Shown: positions 9,000 to 20,470 of the stretch, piece by piece
How positions within the stretch are numbered: the first letter of the stretch is position 1
Layout of the letters: each line of letters begins with the position of its first letter
Origin: Sialis fuliginosa
Taxonomy: Eukaryota > Arthropoda > Insecta > Megaloptera > Sialidae
Assembly (NCBI GenBank): GCA_961205875.1
Contig: OY540809.1
Coordinates: 14,582,267 to 14,646,266 of the forward strand
Reading direction: 5' to 3'
Length of the DNA stretch: 64,000 nt
The notes under the pieces: generated by a model
Databases searched by the model: none
The model's input: the letters and a program-made list of their open reading frames with translations, nothing else
What the model was told of the DNA's origin: nothing
Position numbers and translations under genes: made by a program

Positions 9000-9866
9000 A
9001 TGAAGATTATTACCTTTAATGGTTTGTTAGTGTTACTTCTTTTGAAATGTTCTATGGCCAAAAATAGTTGTGAGAAATTTAGATACGAAAAAGCAATTTA
9101 TTGCGATAGCTTTACAAAAGAAGGTTATTTAACTGCAATAGATGAGTTATTTCCAATTGAAAATTATTATTCTGTTCACATGACTAATACAAACTTTGGA
9201 ACATTAGATAAAGATTATTTCAATGATTCGAAAGTCAATAGTATTTCTGATTTAAAAATACTCAATTTCACCATAACGAAAATTGAAAATAACACATTTT
9301 CAGAACTTAAAAAACTGAAACATATAACATTTTATAAAAATTATGGATCTATGAATATTTCTTCAGTTAGTTTTCGGGGGATAAATCTTGTGGAAAAAAT
9401 TGTTTTCTATGACTGTGGAATTAAGCATATTGCACCGCGTAGTTTTATGAATGGATCAAATGTTGTCGATCTGGACTTGAGATTAAATCCGATAGATACT
9501 TTACTGAGAGAAACATTTTTAAATATGGAAAAATTGGAATATTTACGTTTATCAAAATGTCAATTAAAAACAATTCACACTGAAGCTTTTTTGGGCCTTA
9601 AGAATTTAATAGTTTTGGATTTGAGTTTTAATCAATTGGAAGAATTAAATATAGGAATGTTTAATGGCTTAGAAGGGTTAAATGAATTGAACCTTAGATC
9701 AAATAAATTAACTGTTTTGAATTATGACGTTGTAGTAGGTAGATATACATTGATATCATTAAATTTAGAGGGTAATAAAATCATAAGGATACAATTACTT
9801 GAGCTCAAGAAAATATTTCCAGAATTAAAGTTAGTAAAGTTACCCAATTCTAAAAATGTAAAATAA
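9000..9866 (+). CDS. secreted LRR protein A6 (288 aa)
   Basis: A full-length, intact member. The signal peptide spans residues 1-20 (ends SMA), cysteines are at 24 and 35, and an N-terminal half-domain contains FGTLDKDYF. LRRs run from about residue 75 to 275, including the FYDCGIK unit, and the C-terminal part has LELKK followed by FP in place of the usual CP, so the conserved C-terminal cysteine is lost. A 5'UTR intron at 8925-8988 and a TATA box at 8860-8867 give a complete promoter-to-start model. An AATAAA signal lies at 9894-9899. Very similar to pseudogene A5 just upstream, in tandem. Predicted secreted binding protein; function not known. Confidence 0.88.
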   Translation: MKIITFNGLLVLLLLKCSMAKNSCEKFRYEKAIYCDSFTKEGYLTAIDELFPIENYYSVHMTNTNFGTLDKDYFNDSKVNSISDLKILNFTITKIENNTFSELKKLKHITFYKNYGSMNISSVSFRGINLVEKIVFYDCGIKHIAPRSFMNGSNVVDLDLRLNPIDTLLRETFLNMEKLEYLRLSKCQLKTIHTEAFLGLKNLIVLDLSFNQLEELNIGMFNGLEGLNELNLRSNKLTVLNYDVVVGRYTLISLNLEGNKIIRIQLLELKKIFPELKLVKLPNSKNVK

Positions 9867-9893
9867 TGTGATTTTTATATAAATTGTATAAAT

Positions 9894-9899
9894 AATAAA
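9894..9899 (+). terminator. polyadenylation signal of A6
   Basis: AATAAA 28 bases after the stop codon of A6; A8 has the same signal at 12848-12853. Confidence 0.55.
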
Positions 9900-10469
9900 G
9901 TTTAGTTAAATTTGAATCTTTTTTTTCTTTACAGATTTCGATACTTTAACATTCGTTATTTTATAAAATATAATTTTATTTGTAGCCATATCTAATTGTA
10001 AGTTATCATTAATAGCATTAATCATATATTAGTGGCTTCCTATTTATTTTTTAAAAGGTTCGCGTACTTTTAATAACTGTAATGAATAACTAAAATCGTT
10101 TAAAGAAAATCACAAAAAATTTCAGAAACAAAGATTTTTTATTTTTCATTAGAACAATAATAATATGCATATTTTCCTATAGTTGGATATCTATCAAATA
10201 TAATACTACAAAAGATTTCAAATTTTAAAATTAAACTAAAGGAAAATGTGATTAAAACGCAGCGATTAAAAAAGCACCAAAAACGTAATAAATGTATAAT
10301 TTGGTCTAACATTTTCTATAGTAATCATAACTTTCTAGTTCAAATTGTAGCTAGAAGTCTGTGACGGACAGACAATAAACAATAATTATTTTCAGTTATT
10401 ATGATTAACTTATTTTAACTGCAAAAATGGCTCCGAGTAATAAGTTATATTTTAATGTTTTTTATATTT

Positions 10470-10477
10470 TATAAATA
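10470..10477 (+). promoter_or_regulatory. TATA box of pseudogene A7
   Basis: TATAAATA followed by TTAAAACTGAAC, a diverged form of the A-block core promoter, lies 63 bases before the intron donor at 10533. Confidence 0.5.
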
Positions 10478-10590
10478 TTAAAACTGAACTATACTACTAG
10501 ATATTTTTACTGTATCTATTTCCACAATTGTTGTAAGTAATTTATATTTTTTAAGCATAAATATTTGATCTTTGTTATGATCTTTTTTAG

Positions 10591-11476
10591 AATTTCACAT
10601 AAAAATTAATTATAATATTGAAATATTTCTCATTTTCATTTAAATTAAAATTGTATTGTATTGAAATATTCGATGGCCCAAATTTCTACATGTGATAGAA
10701 TCCAATGTGAGAACGGAATGTATTGCGATAACATCACAAAAGAAGAATATTTTAATACAATAAATCAGTTACCACCAAAGGAAACTCTTTTATCTCTCCA
10801 CTTAAAAAATATCGACTTCGGAACATTAAATAAAGATTATTTCGAAAGCTCGATAGTCAACAATATTACTGAATTTTCAACATAACTGAAATTGGAAATA
10901 ACACATTTTCAGGATTAAAAAAACTGAAACATTTTTTTAAAATTACGGAACTTTTAATATTTCTTCTCTTAGTTTTCATGGGATGAATCTTATAGAGGGA
11001 CTTGTTTTATATGATTGTGGAATTAAGTATATCTCTCCAGGTAGTTTCATGAATAGGTCAAATGTTGTTGATTTTATCTTAAGTGCAAATCCAATTGATA
11101 CATTACAGAGGAAAACATTTTTAAGTATGGGAAAAGTGGAATACTTATATTTATCGAAATGTCAAATAAAGTCAATCCATTTTGAAACTTTCATTGATCT
11201 TAAGAAGTTAACAGTTTTGGATTTTAATTTTATCAGTTGGAAAAATTAAGTATTGGGATGTTTCATGGTTCAATAAGCTTAAAGGAATTGAATCTTAGGT
11301 CAAATAAATTAACTGTTTTGAATTATAATGCATTATTAGGTAGAAATACATTAACATCGTTAGATTTAGATGGTAATAATATTTTAAAAGTAGAATTGAT
11401 CGAGCTTAAGAAAATATGTCCCATACTAAAATTGGTAAAATTTGGTGGTTGTAAAAATTTTAATGAAAATAATTAA
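10591..11476 (+). pseudogene. LRR pseudogene A7 (frameshifts, start lost)
   Basis: The 5'UTR intron (10533-10590) is recognisable, but the start codon and signal peptide are degraded: the first in-frame ATG (10673) lies at the end of the former signal sequence. LRR similarity to A8 and A6 continues to the C-terminal LKKICP motif at about 11420, but in three frames, with breaks near 10880 (a deletion of about 18 bases relative to A6), 10940 and 11235 (one base). Codons downstream of the breaks remain well conserved, so inactivation looks fairly recent. Confidence 0.8.
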
Positions 11477-11791
11477 TTGTTATTCTTTTAATATTAATTA
11501 TATAAATAATAATAATTGAATTTTGTTTTTTATTTTCCTTATAAATTGCAGCGTCCTCATATAAGTACCCTCATTTTATTCGTATTTTTTGCCGAAATTT
11601 AACAATTAAAAATAGTTCTAATAAGTAGTTATAATTGTAGATACATATGTATGTTATTTATAAAATATGTATAAAAGACATTAAAGTATAAATTAACTGT
11701 TCGAAATCATTATTGATTATTTTTTTAATGCAAAATTGCAGATATCTTTAATGACTGAATAATCAGTTATATTTTAATGTCTTTTTTATTT

Positions 11792-11799
11792 TATAAATA
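11792..11799 (+). promoter_or_regulatory. TATA box of A8
   Basis: TATAAATA followed by TTCAAATTCAACACAACCA, 65 bases before the donor at 11857; identical spacing to A6. Confidence 0.65.
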
Positions 11800-11856
11800 T
11801 TCAAATTCAACACAACCAGAGAACCAGTATTTGTATTTCTATTCAATTGCGCAATC

Positions 11857-11929
11857 GTAAGTAATTTAATTTTCTTAAGCGTAGTTAATTTCACTTATAA
11901 ATTAATTTAATAATAAATTGTATTTTTAG
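11857..11929 (+). other. 5'UTR intron of A8
   Basis: GTAAGT donor at 11857 and TTTTTAG acceptor at 11929; the exon then reads aattcgacacgaa into the ATG at 11943. Confidence 0.75.
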
Positions 11930-11942
11930 AATTCGACACGAA

Positions 11943-12812
11943 ATGAAGATCATTTTATTTGAATTATTTGTATTATTACTATTGAAATTTTTGGTGGCTC
12001 AAATAATTCGATGTCACAGATTTAAATACGAGAATGGTATTTCTTGCGATAATTTAACGAAAGAAGAATATTTTAATGTTATAAAACAGTTACCATCAAA
12101 TGTATCTCTTTATTCTCTAATTTTGGTTAATTCTGACTTAGGAACATTAAATAAAGATTTATTCGAAAGCTCGAAATTCAAAAATATTACTGATTTAAAA
12201 GTATTGAACTCCAACATAAACGAAATTGAAGATGGGATATTTTTAGGAGTAAAAACACTTAAGTATATACAATTACTGAACAATCAAGGTTCTTTTAGTA
12301 TTTCTTATTTTAATTTCCAAGGGATAAATCATGTGGAAAACCTTGCTTTGTATAATTGTGGAATTGATACTATTCCTCCAGGTACTTTCAAAGATGGGTC
12401 GAATATTGTGAGTTTGGACTTACGTTTAAATCCAATAGATATTTTACTAGGATTGACATTTTTAAATATGGAAAAATTGGAACATTTATACTTAACAGAA
12501 TGCCAAATAAAATCAATTCAATTTGATGCTTTCGCTGGTCTTAAGAAGTTAAAAGTTTTGGATTTGGATAGTAATAAGTTGGAAAATGTTAATATTGGAA
12601 TGTTAAGTGGCTTAGAAAGTTTGCAGGAGTTGAATCTGAGATCAAATAAATTAACTGTTTTGAATTATAACCTTTTCATAGGAAGAGATGCATTAACATT
12701 GTTACGTTTAGATGGTAACAGAATTCCAGATATACAATTGGCTGAGCTCAAGAAATTATGTCCACTACTGAAATGGGTTAAGTTGCCTCATTCTAAAAAT
12801 GTTGAAGAGTAA
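11943..12812 (+). CDS. secreted LRR protein A8 (289 aa)
   Basis: An intact full-length member on the plus strand. The signal peptide spans residues 1-19, cysteines lie at 24 and 35, the half-domain has LGTLNKDLF, LRR units run from about residue 75 to 275, and the C-terminal motif is LKKLCP. Upstream are the conserved TATA box, short first exon and 73-base intron; downstream an AATAAA sits at 12848-12853. It is the last gene of the plus-strand tandem A5-A6-A7-A8. Predicted extracellular; ligand unknown. Confidence 0.88.
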   Translation: MKIILFELFVLLLLKFLVAQIIRCHRFKYENGISCDNLTKEEYFNVIKQLPSNVSLYSLILVNSDLGTLNKDLFESSKFKNITDLKVLNSNINEIEDGIFLGVKTLKYIQLLNNQGSFSISYFNFQGINHVENLALYNCGIDTIPPGTFKDGSNIVSLDLRLNPIDILLGLTFLNMEKLEHLYLTECQIKSIQFDAFAGLKKLKVLDLDSNKLENVNIGMLSGLESLQELNLRSNKLTVLNYNLFIGRDALTLLRLDGNRIPDIQLAELKKLCPLLKWVKLPHSKNVEE

Positions 12813-12968
12813 TTAATTGTTGTTCTGTGAAAATTGATTCTATAAATAATAAATGTGTTTAATTTAAAAACTTTTTTTCAGGTTTTGATACCTTTATATT
12901 CGAAATTTAAATTTTATAATTCACATTTTCTAATATAATTGTCTTAAAAAATTCTATTTACCATAAAA

Positions 12969-13282
12969 CAGTGGTCTTTAAACTTTTTCTACTCGCGAAA
13001 CCCTTAGAATTATAAGGTTTTTTAGCGGATCCCTTCCTACTATTATTAAAAAAAAAAACTGGTGCCCCGACGACAATTGGTTACTGCCCAGGTATTCATG
13101 CTATTTGGATTAGCTATAAATGCAGAAAAACTCACACATAGCTATTTTACGCACACTAGTAATTTCTTGGAATGCATTAATTTTAATATTTTTTAGTTAA
13201 TAAAAACTAGTCAACTAGTATGTTTTATAAAAAAATTATTTCGAATTTTTATTACTCACGGAATACAGTTTGAAGACCATTG
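12969..13282. mobile_element. hAT-type MITE (314 bp)
   Basis: The termini are CAGTGGTCTTTAAACT and, inverted, CAATGGTCTTCAAACT. The 8 bases outside are CCATAAAA and CCATGGAA, an 8-base target duplication with two differences. Interior non-coding. It sits in the spacer between the A and B blocks. Confidence 0.75.
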
Positions 13283-13682
13283 CCATGGAACATCAGTTAA
13301 AACATATTAAAATAAATCGTTAACTGCCACATATAATGATTTATTAAATTATTATATAGATTAAATACTGTCACATGTTTGTAATTAAAATTATACTTAA
13401 TAATACATACATATTAAAAAATTACAATTGTAATATGAAACAGCTTAAATTATTGATAATTTATATTACTAGCATTACATTTTCAGTTCTCGAGTAAATA
13501 AGAACACAAAAATCATTATTATATCAATTAAAATCATTATATTATTCAGTGTCGGACAAGCTCTTAATTATTGATAATAAAAAATTCATGATGAACAGTT
13601 AAGAAAGGTTTAATTTAAAAAATCGTTCGGATATAGTAAAATGAATTAAATTATTAACAATGACGTATATATATTAATACAT

Positions 13683-14595
13683 TTAACATATTGCTAGTAT
13701 TCCAATTTCAGTTCTCGAATAAATAAGAAAAATAAAATTTTTATTATTGTAATTAAAATGCTTATAATATTCAAGGGTTACATTATTCAATTTCGGACAA
13801 ACCCTTAATGCCTCGTCAATATGAAAATTACCAATACAATTTCCCGTTAAAACCAAAGTTTCTAAATTCATCACATCTGCAAAGGCTTCATAATATATCC
13901 ATTCCAATTTGTTCATTTTTAGATTTAGCCAATTAAGATTTTCTAATCCAAAAAACATTCCATATGTTAAATATTCAAGATTGTTTTTATTTATTGACAA
14001 TTTTTTTAAATTTGTAAGTCCAGAAAAAGCATTTTCTCTGATTTCTTCTAACTGATTATTATTGAGGGTCATTATTTCAACGTTTTCTAGTCCATAGAAA
14101 GAATATGATTCTAGAAACCGGATCTGGTTATCTTCTATGTATAATTCTTTAATACTTGAAGTGTTAAAGAAAGCACCATTTTCGATATATTCAATATTGA
14201 ATTTTTGTAAAACTAGAGAAAGCTGGAATCTGGAGATTCAGGGACTCTTTATTTTTCAGTATTTGCAATTCTGATAGTTTGTTTAATCCAGAAAATATAT
14301 TTTCATCGATGTTTGGCATATAGAAAGATGTTAGTCTGATCTCAGTTATATTTTTGAGGTATTTATTATCGAAACAGCTTTTGTCTAGTACTGTAAAATT
14401 GAATTGTCTAATGGTTAATTTTTTAAACAGGCATATTTATTGTACTTAAAGATTCCAAGTACTCTTCCTTGTTGACATCGATGCATTGGAATGTATCCCA
14501 TTCAATTTCACATGCTACTTGACTTATAGAAATCCTTATAAATATATATATGAAATATTGAATAAGTAGTTAGTCATGCATTTTGGAGACAGCGT
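13683..14595 (-). pseudogene. LRR pseudogene B1 (start codon mutated, frameshifted)
   Basis: Alignment with B2 covers the whole gene. The position of the ATG is ACG (14595-14593), the first half contains frameshifts near 14215 and 14430 in the minus-strand reading, and the final 129-residue open frame (13683-14072) preserves four LRR units and the VCPKLNNV motif but runs past the usual stop. The 5'UTR intron (14606-14700) is still recognisable by its GTAAG donor and CAG acceptor, so the promoter side decayed less than the coding part. Confidence 0.78.
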
Positions 14596-14605
14596 TTTGC
14601 AAAAT

Positions 14606-14700
14606 CTGAATTTTATAAAAGAGTGGTCCATTTTAAAAGAAAATATACAAGGTTTTTGAAAACATAATATAATATTATTTAAAAAATAAAAATGACTTAC
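14606..14700 (-). other. 5'UTR intron of pseudogene B1
   Basis: Minus-strand GTAAG donor at 14700 and CAG acceptor at 14606. Its presence explains the open frame on the plus strand at 14692-14880, which is non-coding promoter and first-exon DNA. Confidence 0.55.
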
Positions 14701-14879
14701 AATTATTATAGAAAAGTTGGAAGAAGTAAGAAAATGTTTATGTGGTCATCGATAATTTTAAGTGTAGTTAATATTATAGTTCCTTATTTGGAGTCATTAT
14801 TGATAATTGCTTGTTTTCATGATGATACAGAAAAAATAGTTTTGTCTGGTTCAATTAAAAAATCATTACACTTGACTTA

Positions 14880-15753
14880 ATATTTAAAAAATGTATCATT
14901 CGTTTTTTTCATTTATAAAAACATGGTAAAATATTGGCTAATTAATTATATCTACATTGAAATAATTACAATTTAATGTTCATTTGATAGGTATATTATG
15001 TAACTACCCGAAAACTAAAATTAATATAATATTAATATTTTATATATTAGGTTGGAGCATATAAAATGCCGGATTTCGTACGGAAAATTAAAACATTGCA
15101 ATTCATTTTTTATTAATTGAAATAGGCTTCTACTGTGGATCTTGAATTCTGGGTGTAAGTCCTGAAGATATCCACTGCAATGTATGATGAAACTTTGACC
15201 GATAACATGATCAAATCGACGCGGCTTACACCAAGAAGCCAAGATCCATATCAAGATCACCACGGAAGCATCAATACTCATAGGCTTCTACTAACCATCT
15301 ATAGTGATGTATAAGCCTTTTTAATAGAAATTTGAATTTTTAATATAAACATTGTTTTAAAAAATTGCCTGAAATTGTCTCGATTACAAGTGGGAATTTT
15401 TATTTGAATAATTTTAGACTAAATGTATCAAATCGAAAATCAATTGAAATAAATAATACTTTGTTATATTATTCCAAGAGTGAATACATGCAAGGTTTAA
15501 TAATTAAAGTTAATAATACATAGATTATTCTATATTGAAAAGAAAATATTTTGGGAACTAGCTTGAAGGGTGAAAATAAAAATAGTTAATTTTTTGAAAA
15601 ATAATATTTTTTACTGAAATTAATGTATTCTAAATAATTTGATAAATTACAATTGGAATACAAAATGGATTATTATTGATTATTAATTAATTTATTGAGA
15701 AGTATTGCTAGACACATCCATTTTCTGTCCTTGATTAAATAAGAACAACAACC
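14880..15753. other. B1-B2 spacer, no gene seen
   Basis: A/T-rich spacer with a moderately GC-rich patch (15125-15300) that contains an 86-residue minus-strand open frame. That frame has no domain, signal peptide or similarity to the cluster and I do not support it. The last 100 bases are the B2 3'UTR. Confidence 0.5.
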
Positions 15754-16608
15754 CTATGCTATAAAAAGGATAACATTATTCAATATTGGACAAACATTGA
15801 GTATTTCGTCAACTAATAAATCATTGACAAAATTTCCCTTTAAATCCAGTGTTTCTAAATTCACCAAACCAGTAAATGCTTCATAATTTAACTTTTCCAG
15901 TTTGTTCGTGCCCAGATTTAACCAATTCAGATTTTTTAATCCAGAAAACATCCCATCACTTAATGATTGAAGATTATTTTCATTGAGAAACAATTCTTTC
16001 AAATTTTTAAGTCCAGAAAACGAATTTTGACTTATACGTTCTAACTGAATATTGTTAAGAAATACAAATTCTACGTTTTCCAATCCTAAGAAAGTAAATT
16101 GTTCTAGAACCCGGATCTGATTGTACCCCATATATAATTCTCTGACACTCGAAGTGTCTACAAAAACACCTGGTTTGACAGTTTTAATATTGCAATTTTC
16201 AAGAATAATTATCTTAAGATTTGAAAGACCTTTAAAAATTGGATGCGTGAGATTAAATGAGTTTTTATTGTCCTTTATTATTATTGTGTATAGTTTTTTT
16301 AATTCAGAAAATGCTTTTTCTTCGATTTTTGTCATGCTAAAAGATTCCAGGATGATTTCTGTTATATTTTTGATGAATTTGTTACTGAACAAATCTTTGT
16401 CTAGTATTACAAAATTAAATCGATCTATGTGTAATTTTAAGACTGGTTTATTTATTGTAGCCAAGGCTTCTAGGTAGCTCTCTTTGTCCACGTCGAAGCA
16501 ACGCAGTGTATTCCAGTCAATTCCACATGCTGCTTGACTAATAGAAATCCTTGTAAATATATATATGATATTAAATAAGTAGTATGCGATGCATTTTGGA
16601 GACAGCAT
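15754..16608 (-). CDS. secreted LRR protein B2 (284 aa)
   Basis: Intact B-block member. The N-terminus (MLSPK) starts a signal peptide of about 26 residues, cysteines are at 28 and 37, and the half-domain has the NKDLF-like element (VILDKDLFSN). About eight LRR units follow with the recurring F-x-GLxNLxxLxL pattern, then the C-terminal VCPxLNNV. The 5'UTR intron is unusually long (16619-17557, about 940 bases) because a 562-bp element sits inside it. Promoter candidate: an A/T-rich TATTTTAT near 17620 and a TCATTATTGATAATT motif at 17661-17677 also seen upstream of B1. Predicted secreted; partner unknown. Confidence 0.88.
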   Translation of the reverse strand: MLSPKCIAYYLFNIIYIFTRISISQAACGIDWNTLRCFDVDKESYLEALATINKPVLKLHIDRFNFVILDKDLFSNKFIKNITEIILESFSMTKIEEKAFSELKKLYTIIIKDNKNSFNLTHPIFKGLSNLKIIILENCNIKTVKPGVFVDTSSVRELYMGYNQIRVLEQFTFLGLENVEFVFLNNIQLERISQNSFSGLKNLKELFLNENNLQSLSDGMFSGLKNLNWLNLGTNKLEKLNYEAFTGLVNLETLDLKGNFVNDLLVDEILNVCPILNNVILFIA

Positions 16609-16618
16609 TTTGCAAAAT

Positions 16619-17557
16619 CTGAATTAAAAACGGAAACAAATAAATTTGAAGTGAATTTTTGAACTTTTATTTCAGTCAAATTGACTGTAACCTTATTTTA
16701 ATTGGGTCTTTAGTAAAATTTGTATTTTGTAGTAGTCTAGATCATGAAAGAGCTTAAATACTCATTTAAACATATTTTTTTGATTCAAAGTAGATTATTT
16801 TTGAAAGTTTGTGGTAAAGCTTTACTTATTTTTGAAGGTATTTAAATTTCAACTTTTTTCCACAATAGTATAGGAGCCAGCTGCAAAATCGGTGTAGATT
16901 TAACAACCGTCTGCCGTTGTGGTTTTTAAGTACTCACTCAGACAAAGCATGGACGATGAGTCCGGTCCACCAGCTTGTAGGGATTTAATAGATAGGGCCT
17001 ACGAAAAATACGCACAAAAAAATCACGTAACAACCGTTTGAATGAGACGGTTGCTTATAGTAGACCCCAATTAAAGATGTTTTGGATATACGGCAGAAAT
17101 TTTTGCGTAGGGGTTTAATTACAGGAGCCTCTCAAAATTTCGACCCAAAAAAATCAGATAACAGCCGGACCAGACTTGATGCAAAATGTTTATTTGGACG
17201 TATACTTATATAAAAACATAATGGCAGGATTTTTTATGTAGGGACTTCGGTGCTATAAGGCCTACACGTGATTTTTTTGTGCGTATTTTTCGTGGGCCTT
17301 ATCTATTAAATCCCTACAAGCTGGTGGACCGGACTCATCGTCCGAGCTTTGTCTGAGTGAGTACTTCAAAAAAACCACAACGGCAGACGGTTGTTAAATC
17401 TACACCGATTTTACAGCTGGCTCCTATACTACAAGGCCTATGTATTAATAACAAATTTAGTATTAAAAAAAAAAACAAAAAAACTATGCATAGAATTATA
17501 AATATTGGATTTAGTATGGCTCAAATGATAATAATTTTAAAAATAAAAATTACTTAC
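16619..17557 (-). other. long 5'UTR intron of B2
   Basis: Minus-strand donor GTAAG at 17557 and acceptor CAG at 16619. The acceptor and following ttttgcaaaATG are shared with B1 and B6. Most of its extra length compared with B1 and B4 is the insertion at 16868-17429. Confidence 0.6.
16868..17429. mobile_element. long-TIR MITE (562 bp, TA duplication) in the B2 5'UTR intron
   Basis: GTATAGGAGCCAGCTG and its complement mark the ends, with TA on both sides (16866-16867, 17430-17431). The inverted repeats extend about 165 bases inward with only scattered differences. TA duplication suggests the Tc1/mariner superfamily; no transposase is present. Confidence 0.78.
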
Positions 17558-17639
17558 AATAATAGCGAAAAAGTTGTCAATGGTCAGAAATCTTTATGTA
17601 GATGTCTTTGAATTTAATATTGATAAAATAAATAGTACT

Positions 17640-18328
17640 TATAAAATATAGTTAGTAATTTAAAGTCATTATTGATAATTACATAAATAGTTTAGTGAGG
17701 ACTAATTAAAAATTCATTATGCAGAACTTAATATTTAATATAATACATTTTTCATTTATGTATAATAAAATATGACCAAACAATTAATTATAGAAGTAAT
17801 TACAACTTAATGTTCATTATACAGATAAGGCTTGTTAAAATCAATTTGTATCATTACATGGACTATATAAACAATTTTAAAGGTCACATGTTTCTAATAT
17901 TTCTCCCCTATATCCTATACTAGTCAATGTATGATGTATGAAAATATATTACTAACATTTTTTGGGGTTTCAAATTTTGAAGAAATCACTTCTGAAACAA
18001 TGGTAGAATTTGATTTTAGTAGACGAATTTGAATTTATATTAAGACATATATACCATTTTAAAATTCAGCCTTAAAAATACAGATTTTTGTAAATTTTTT
18101 TAAATATTTCTTGCATCAAATTTCAACTCACCATGGAATATTAATTGTGGTTTTTAGAAATAATACGTAATCTGGTATATATCATGATTTACTTAAGTAT
18201 TCCATAGATAAGTAACTGATAAACATAATTAATTTATATTCAAAACAAAATATAATATCTACATGATTTATAGTATTATTAACCACTTCATTTTAACTCA
18301 TCGACTATATAAAACCGCAAAAACTATA
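17640..18328. other. B2-B3 spacer with a repeat-C fragment
   Basis: Includes the B2 promoter side (to about 17700). Around 17990-18090 a sequence resembling repeat C (see 29330-29645) occurs in degraded form. No gene seen. Confidence 0.45.
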
Positions 18329-19168
18329 CTAAAAAAGGATTATTTCATTCAATTTCGGACAAACATTAAATAATTCGTCCGTTTCAATTTCTCTGATTCG
18401 ATTTCCCTTTATATCCAGTGTTTGTAAATTCATCAAACCTTTAAGTCCTTCATAATTTATCTCATTCAATTTATTCCTTCTCATACTTAGCAATTTAACA
18501 TTTTTTAATCCGAAAAATATATCATAATCTAAAAATTTCAGATTGTTATTATCCATATGTAATATTTTCAAATTTTTCAGTCCAGCAAATGCTTTTCGTT
18601 TGATGTGTTCTAACTGAATTTCGTTAAGATTGATTACTTTCAATCCAGAGAATGCATTCGGTCCTAGAACTTGTATATGGTTTTCTGCCATATTTAATCG
18701 TTTAACACTGTAAGCGCCTGTGAACATACCATGTTCGATATGTCTCATTTTGTTATTTTTAAGGACTAAAATTTCAAGAGATGGTAATCCTCGAAAAATT
18801 GGACGTTTGAAACTAAGTGACTTTGTATTATCCTTTACTTTTAAGAGTAACAGATGGTTTAATCCATGAAATGCCTCATGATCGATATGCGTTGTGTCGG
18901 AAATTATTATATCAAGTTCTGTTATATTCTTCACAAATTTAGAATCGAAAAAATGGCTGTCTATTGTTGTAAAATTTGATTGTACGATGTATATTTTTTT
19001 AACCCTTATATTTATTGCAGCCAAGGATTCCATGTACTGTTCTTTATTGACATTGATGCAAAATAATTCATCCAATTGGACTACACATGCTGCTTCACTT
19101 ATATAAATCCTTGTTAAAATATATACGATATGGAATAAGAAGTAAGTGGTGTATTTTGGGGACAACAT
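18329..19168 (-). CDS. secreted LRR protein B3 (279 aa)
   Basis: Intact. The signal peptide covers about residues 1-26 (MLSPK start, ISEA end), the cysteine pair is at 28 and 37, and about eight LRR units follow, with the C-terminal VCPKLNEI. It is five residues shorter than B2; one LRR unit near residue 165 (GLKVINLNEIQL) is contracted relative to GLKNVEF-type units in the sisters. The 5'UTR intron has its acceptor at 19179 and a GTAAA-type donor at 19711, and a TATAAATA box lies at 19772-19779. Predicted secreted; partner unknown. Confidence 0.87.
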   Translation of the reverse strand: MLSPKYTTYFLFHIVYILTRIYISEAACVVQLDELFCINVNKEQYMESLAAINIRVKKIYIVQSNFTTIDSHFFDSKFVKNITELDIIISDTTHIDHEAFHGLNHLLLLKVKDNTKSLSFKRPIFRGLPSLEILVLKNNKMRHIEHGMFTGAYSVKRLNMAENHIQVLGPNAFSGLKVINLNEIQLEHIKRKAFAGLKNLKILHMDNNNLKFLDYDIFFGLKNVKLLSMRRNKLNEINYEGLKGLMNLQTLDIKGNRIREIETDELFNVCPKLNEIILF

Positions 19169-19178
19169 TTTGTTAAAT

Positions 19179-19711
19179 CTGTAATAAAAAACGCAAATAG
19201 ATTAATACAACCAATTCTGTTTATGCACGGTAGATACGTACAGCATATCACCTTGTAAAAAAATATATGATATACATAAAAAAACTGTGGATTGGTTCCA
19301 AAGTCTCAAAAAACATCAAAAGAAATTTTTATAAATAAAACATAATTTTAATTTTAATAAAAAATAATAATAAAGCAATTAAGTTTTATGAATCAACAAA
19401 CTTAAAATCAAAAACTAAAATATATTAATGTTATAAGAAAAAAATTGAAATGCATAGGGGAATCTCCTAAAAATATAAAAACGTAAACTTCGACGGATAT
19501 TTTTATCTCAAAATTAAAAGAGAGAGAAAAAATGAATCGTGTAAAATCAAATAAATACGTGTAAAAAAATATTTTATTGTTATCGACTGTGCTTTATCAA
19601 AATCATGTAAAAACAGAATTAGTTGTAAAAAAAACTCACCGAATGGATATCAAAATAATTCAAAAATAGCTGGCTCACATAATTTAAATATATAAATAAA
19701 AAATTATTTAC
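19179..19711 (-). other. 5'UTR intron of B3
   Basis: Minus-strand GTAAAT donor at 19711 and CAG acceptor at 19179. The donor-TATA distance of about 65-68 bases matches the A-block genes. Confidence 0.55.
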
Positions 19712-19771
19712 AGTATTGATACAAAAAGAAGCAGTAGTAAGAAATCATTATGCGGTGGTATTTAATTTTGA

Positions 19772-19779
19772 TATTTATA
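19772..19779 (-). promoter_or_regulatory. TATA box of B3
   Basis: Minus-strand TATAAATA in the context ttttataaatatcaaaatta, shared with B4 at 21706-21713. A TCATTA-containing motif (19895) lies farther upstream. Confidence 0.55.
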
Positions 19780-20099
19780 AAATAAAGTATACTTAAAAAA
19801 CATATTTGGTTAATTGATACCATTTCTGAATTCTATGTTTTCTTGATGATAGAGGAAAGATAGTTTAGGGGGAAGTAATTTAAAAAGTCATTATGAAAGA
19901 TATTATAATTTGAAAACATATCGTTACATTTTTCATTTTTATCGCGAGCCGCATAATACTGATTTTTGATACAATTTTTGAGTAATATTTCACAAATCAA
20001 AATTGAAAGATTATTAAATTAAACGTATCAATACTATGTATACTAATTAAAGTATTTCTCATTAAATAAATGCATATTATAGTACTTAATAATTAATAA

Positions 20100-20470
20100 T
20101 ATAAAGATTCATATCTGATACAAGCGGACTCGACAAACGTTGTTATGGCCAAAAATATTTTGTTTAAATTCAGACCATAAATAAACATTTTCGAAAATAT
20201 CTCAACTTCAGCGGCACTTACCGGGTGCATTTTTTGTAAAAATATTTCATAAACTAACATAATAAACTAACATATATTCTGAATATGAGTCAAATCGGAC
20301 CATAAATAAACATTTTCGTAATTATCTCGACCTCAGCGTCACCTGCTACTACCAGACAAACTTATCAGAGTACCAAACGAACATATGGTATGAATATGGC
20401 TCCGATACATTCAGTGGTTTAGGCCTGATGATATCATATACATACGCACCAACATTTTTATATATTAAGA
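20100..20470. repeat. degraded repeat with two similar halves
   Basis: Two imperfect copies (about 20170-20230 and 20290-20350) share accataaataaacattttcg followed by atctc...ctcagcg. It resembles 3' fragments of retroelement-like repeats; class unresolved. Confidence 0.45.
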
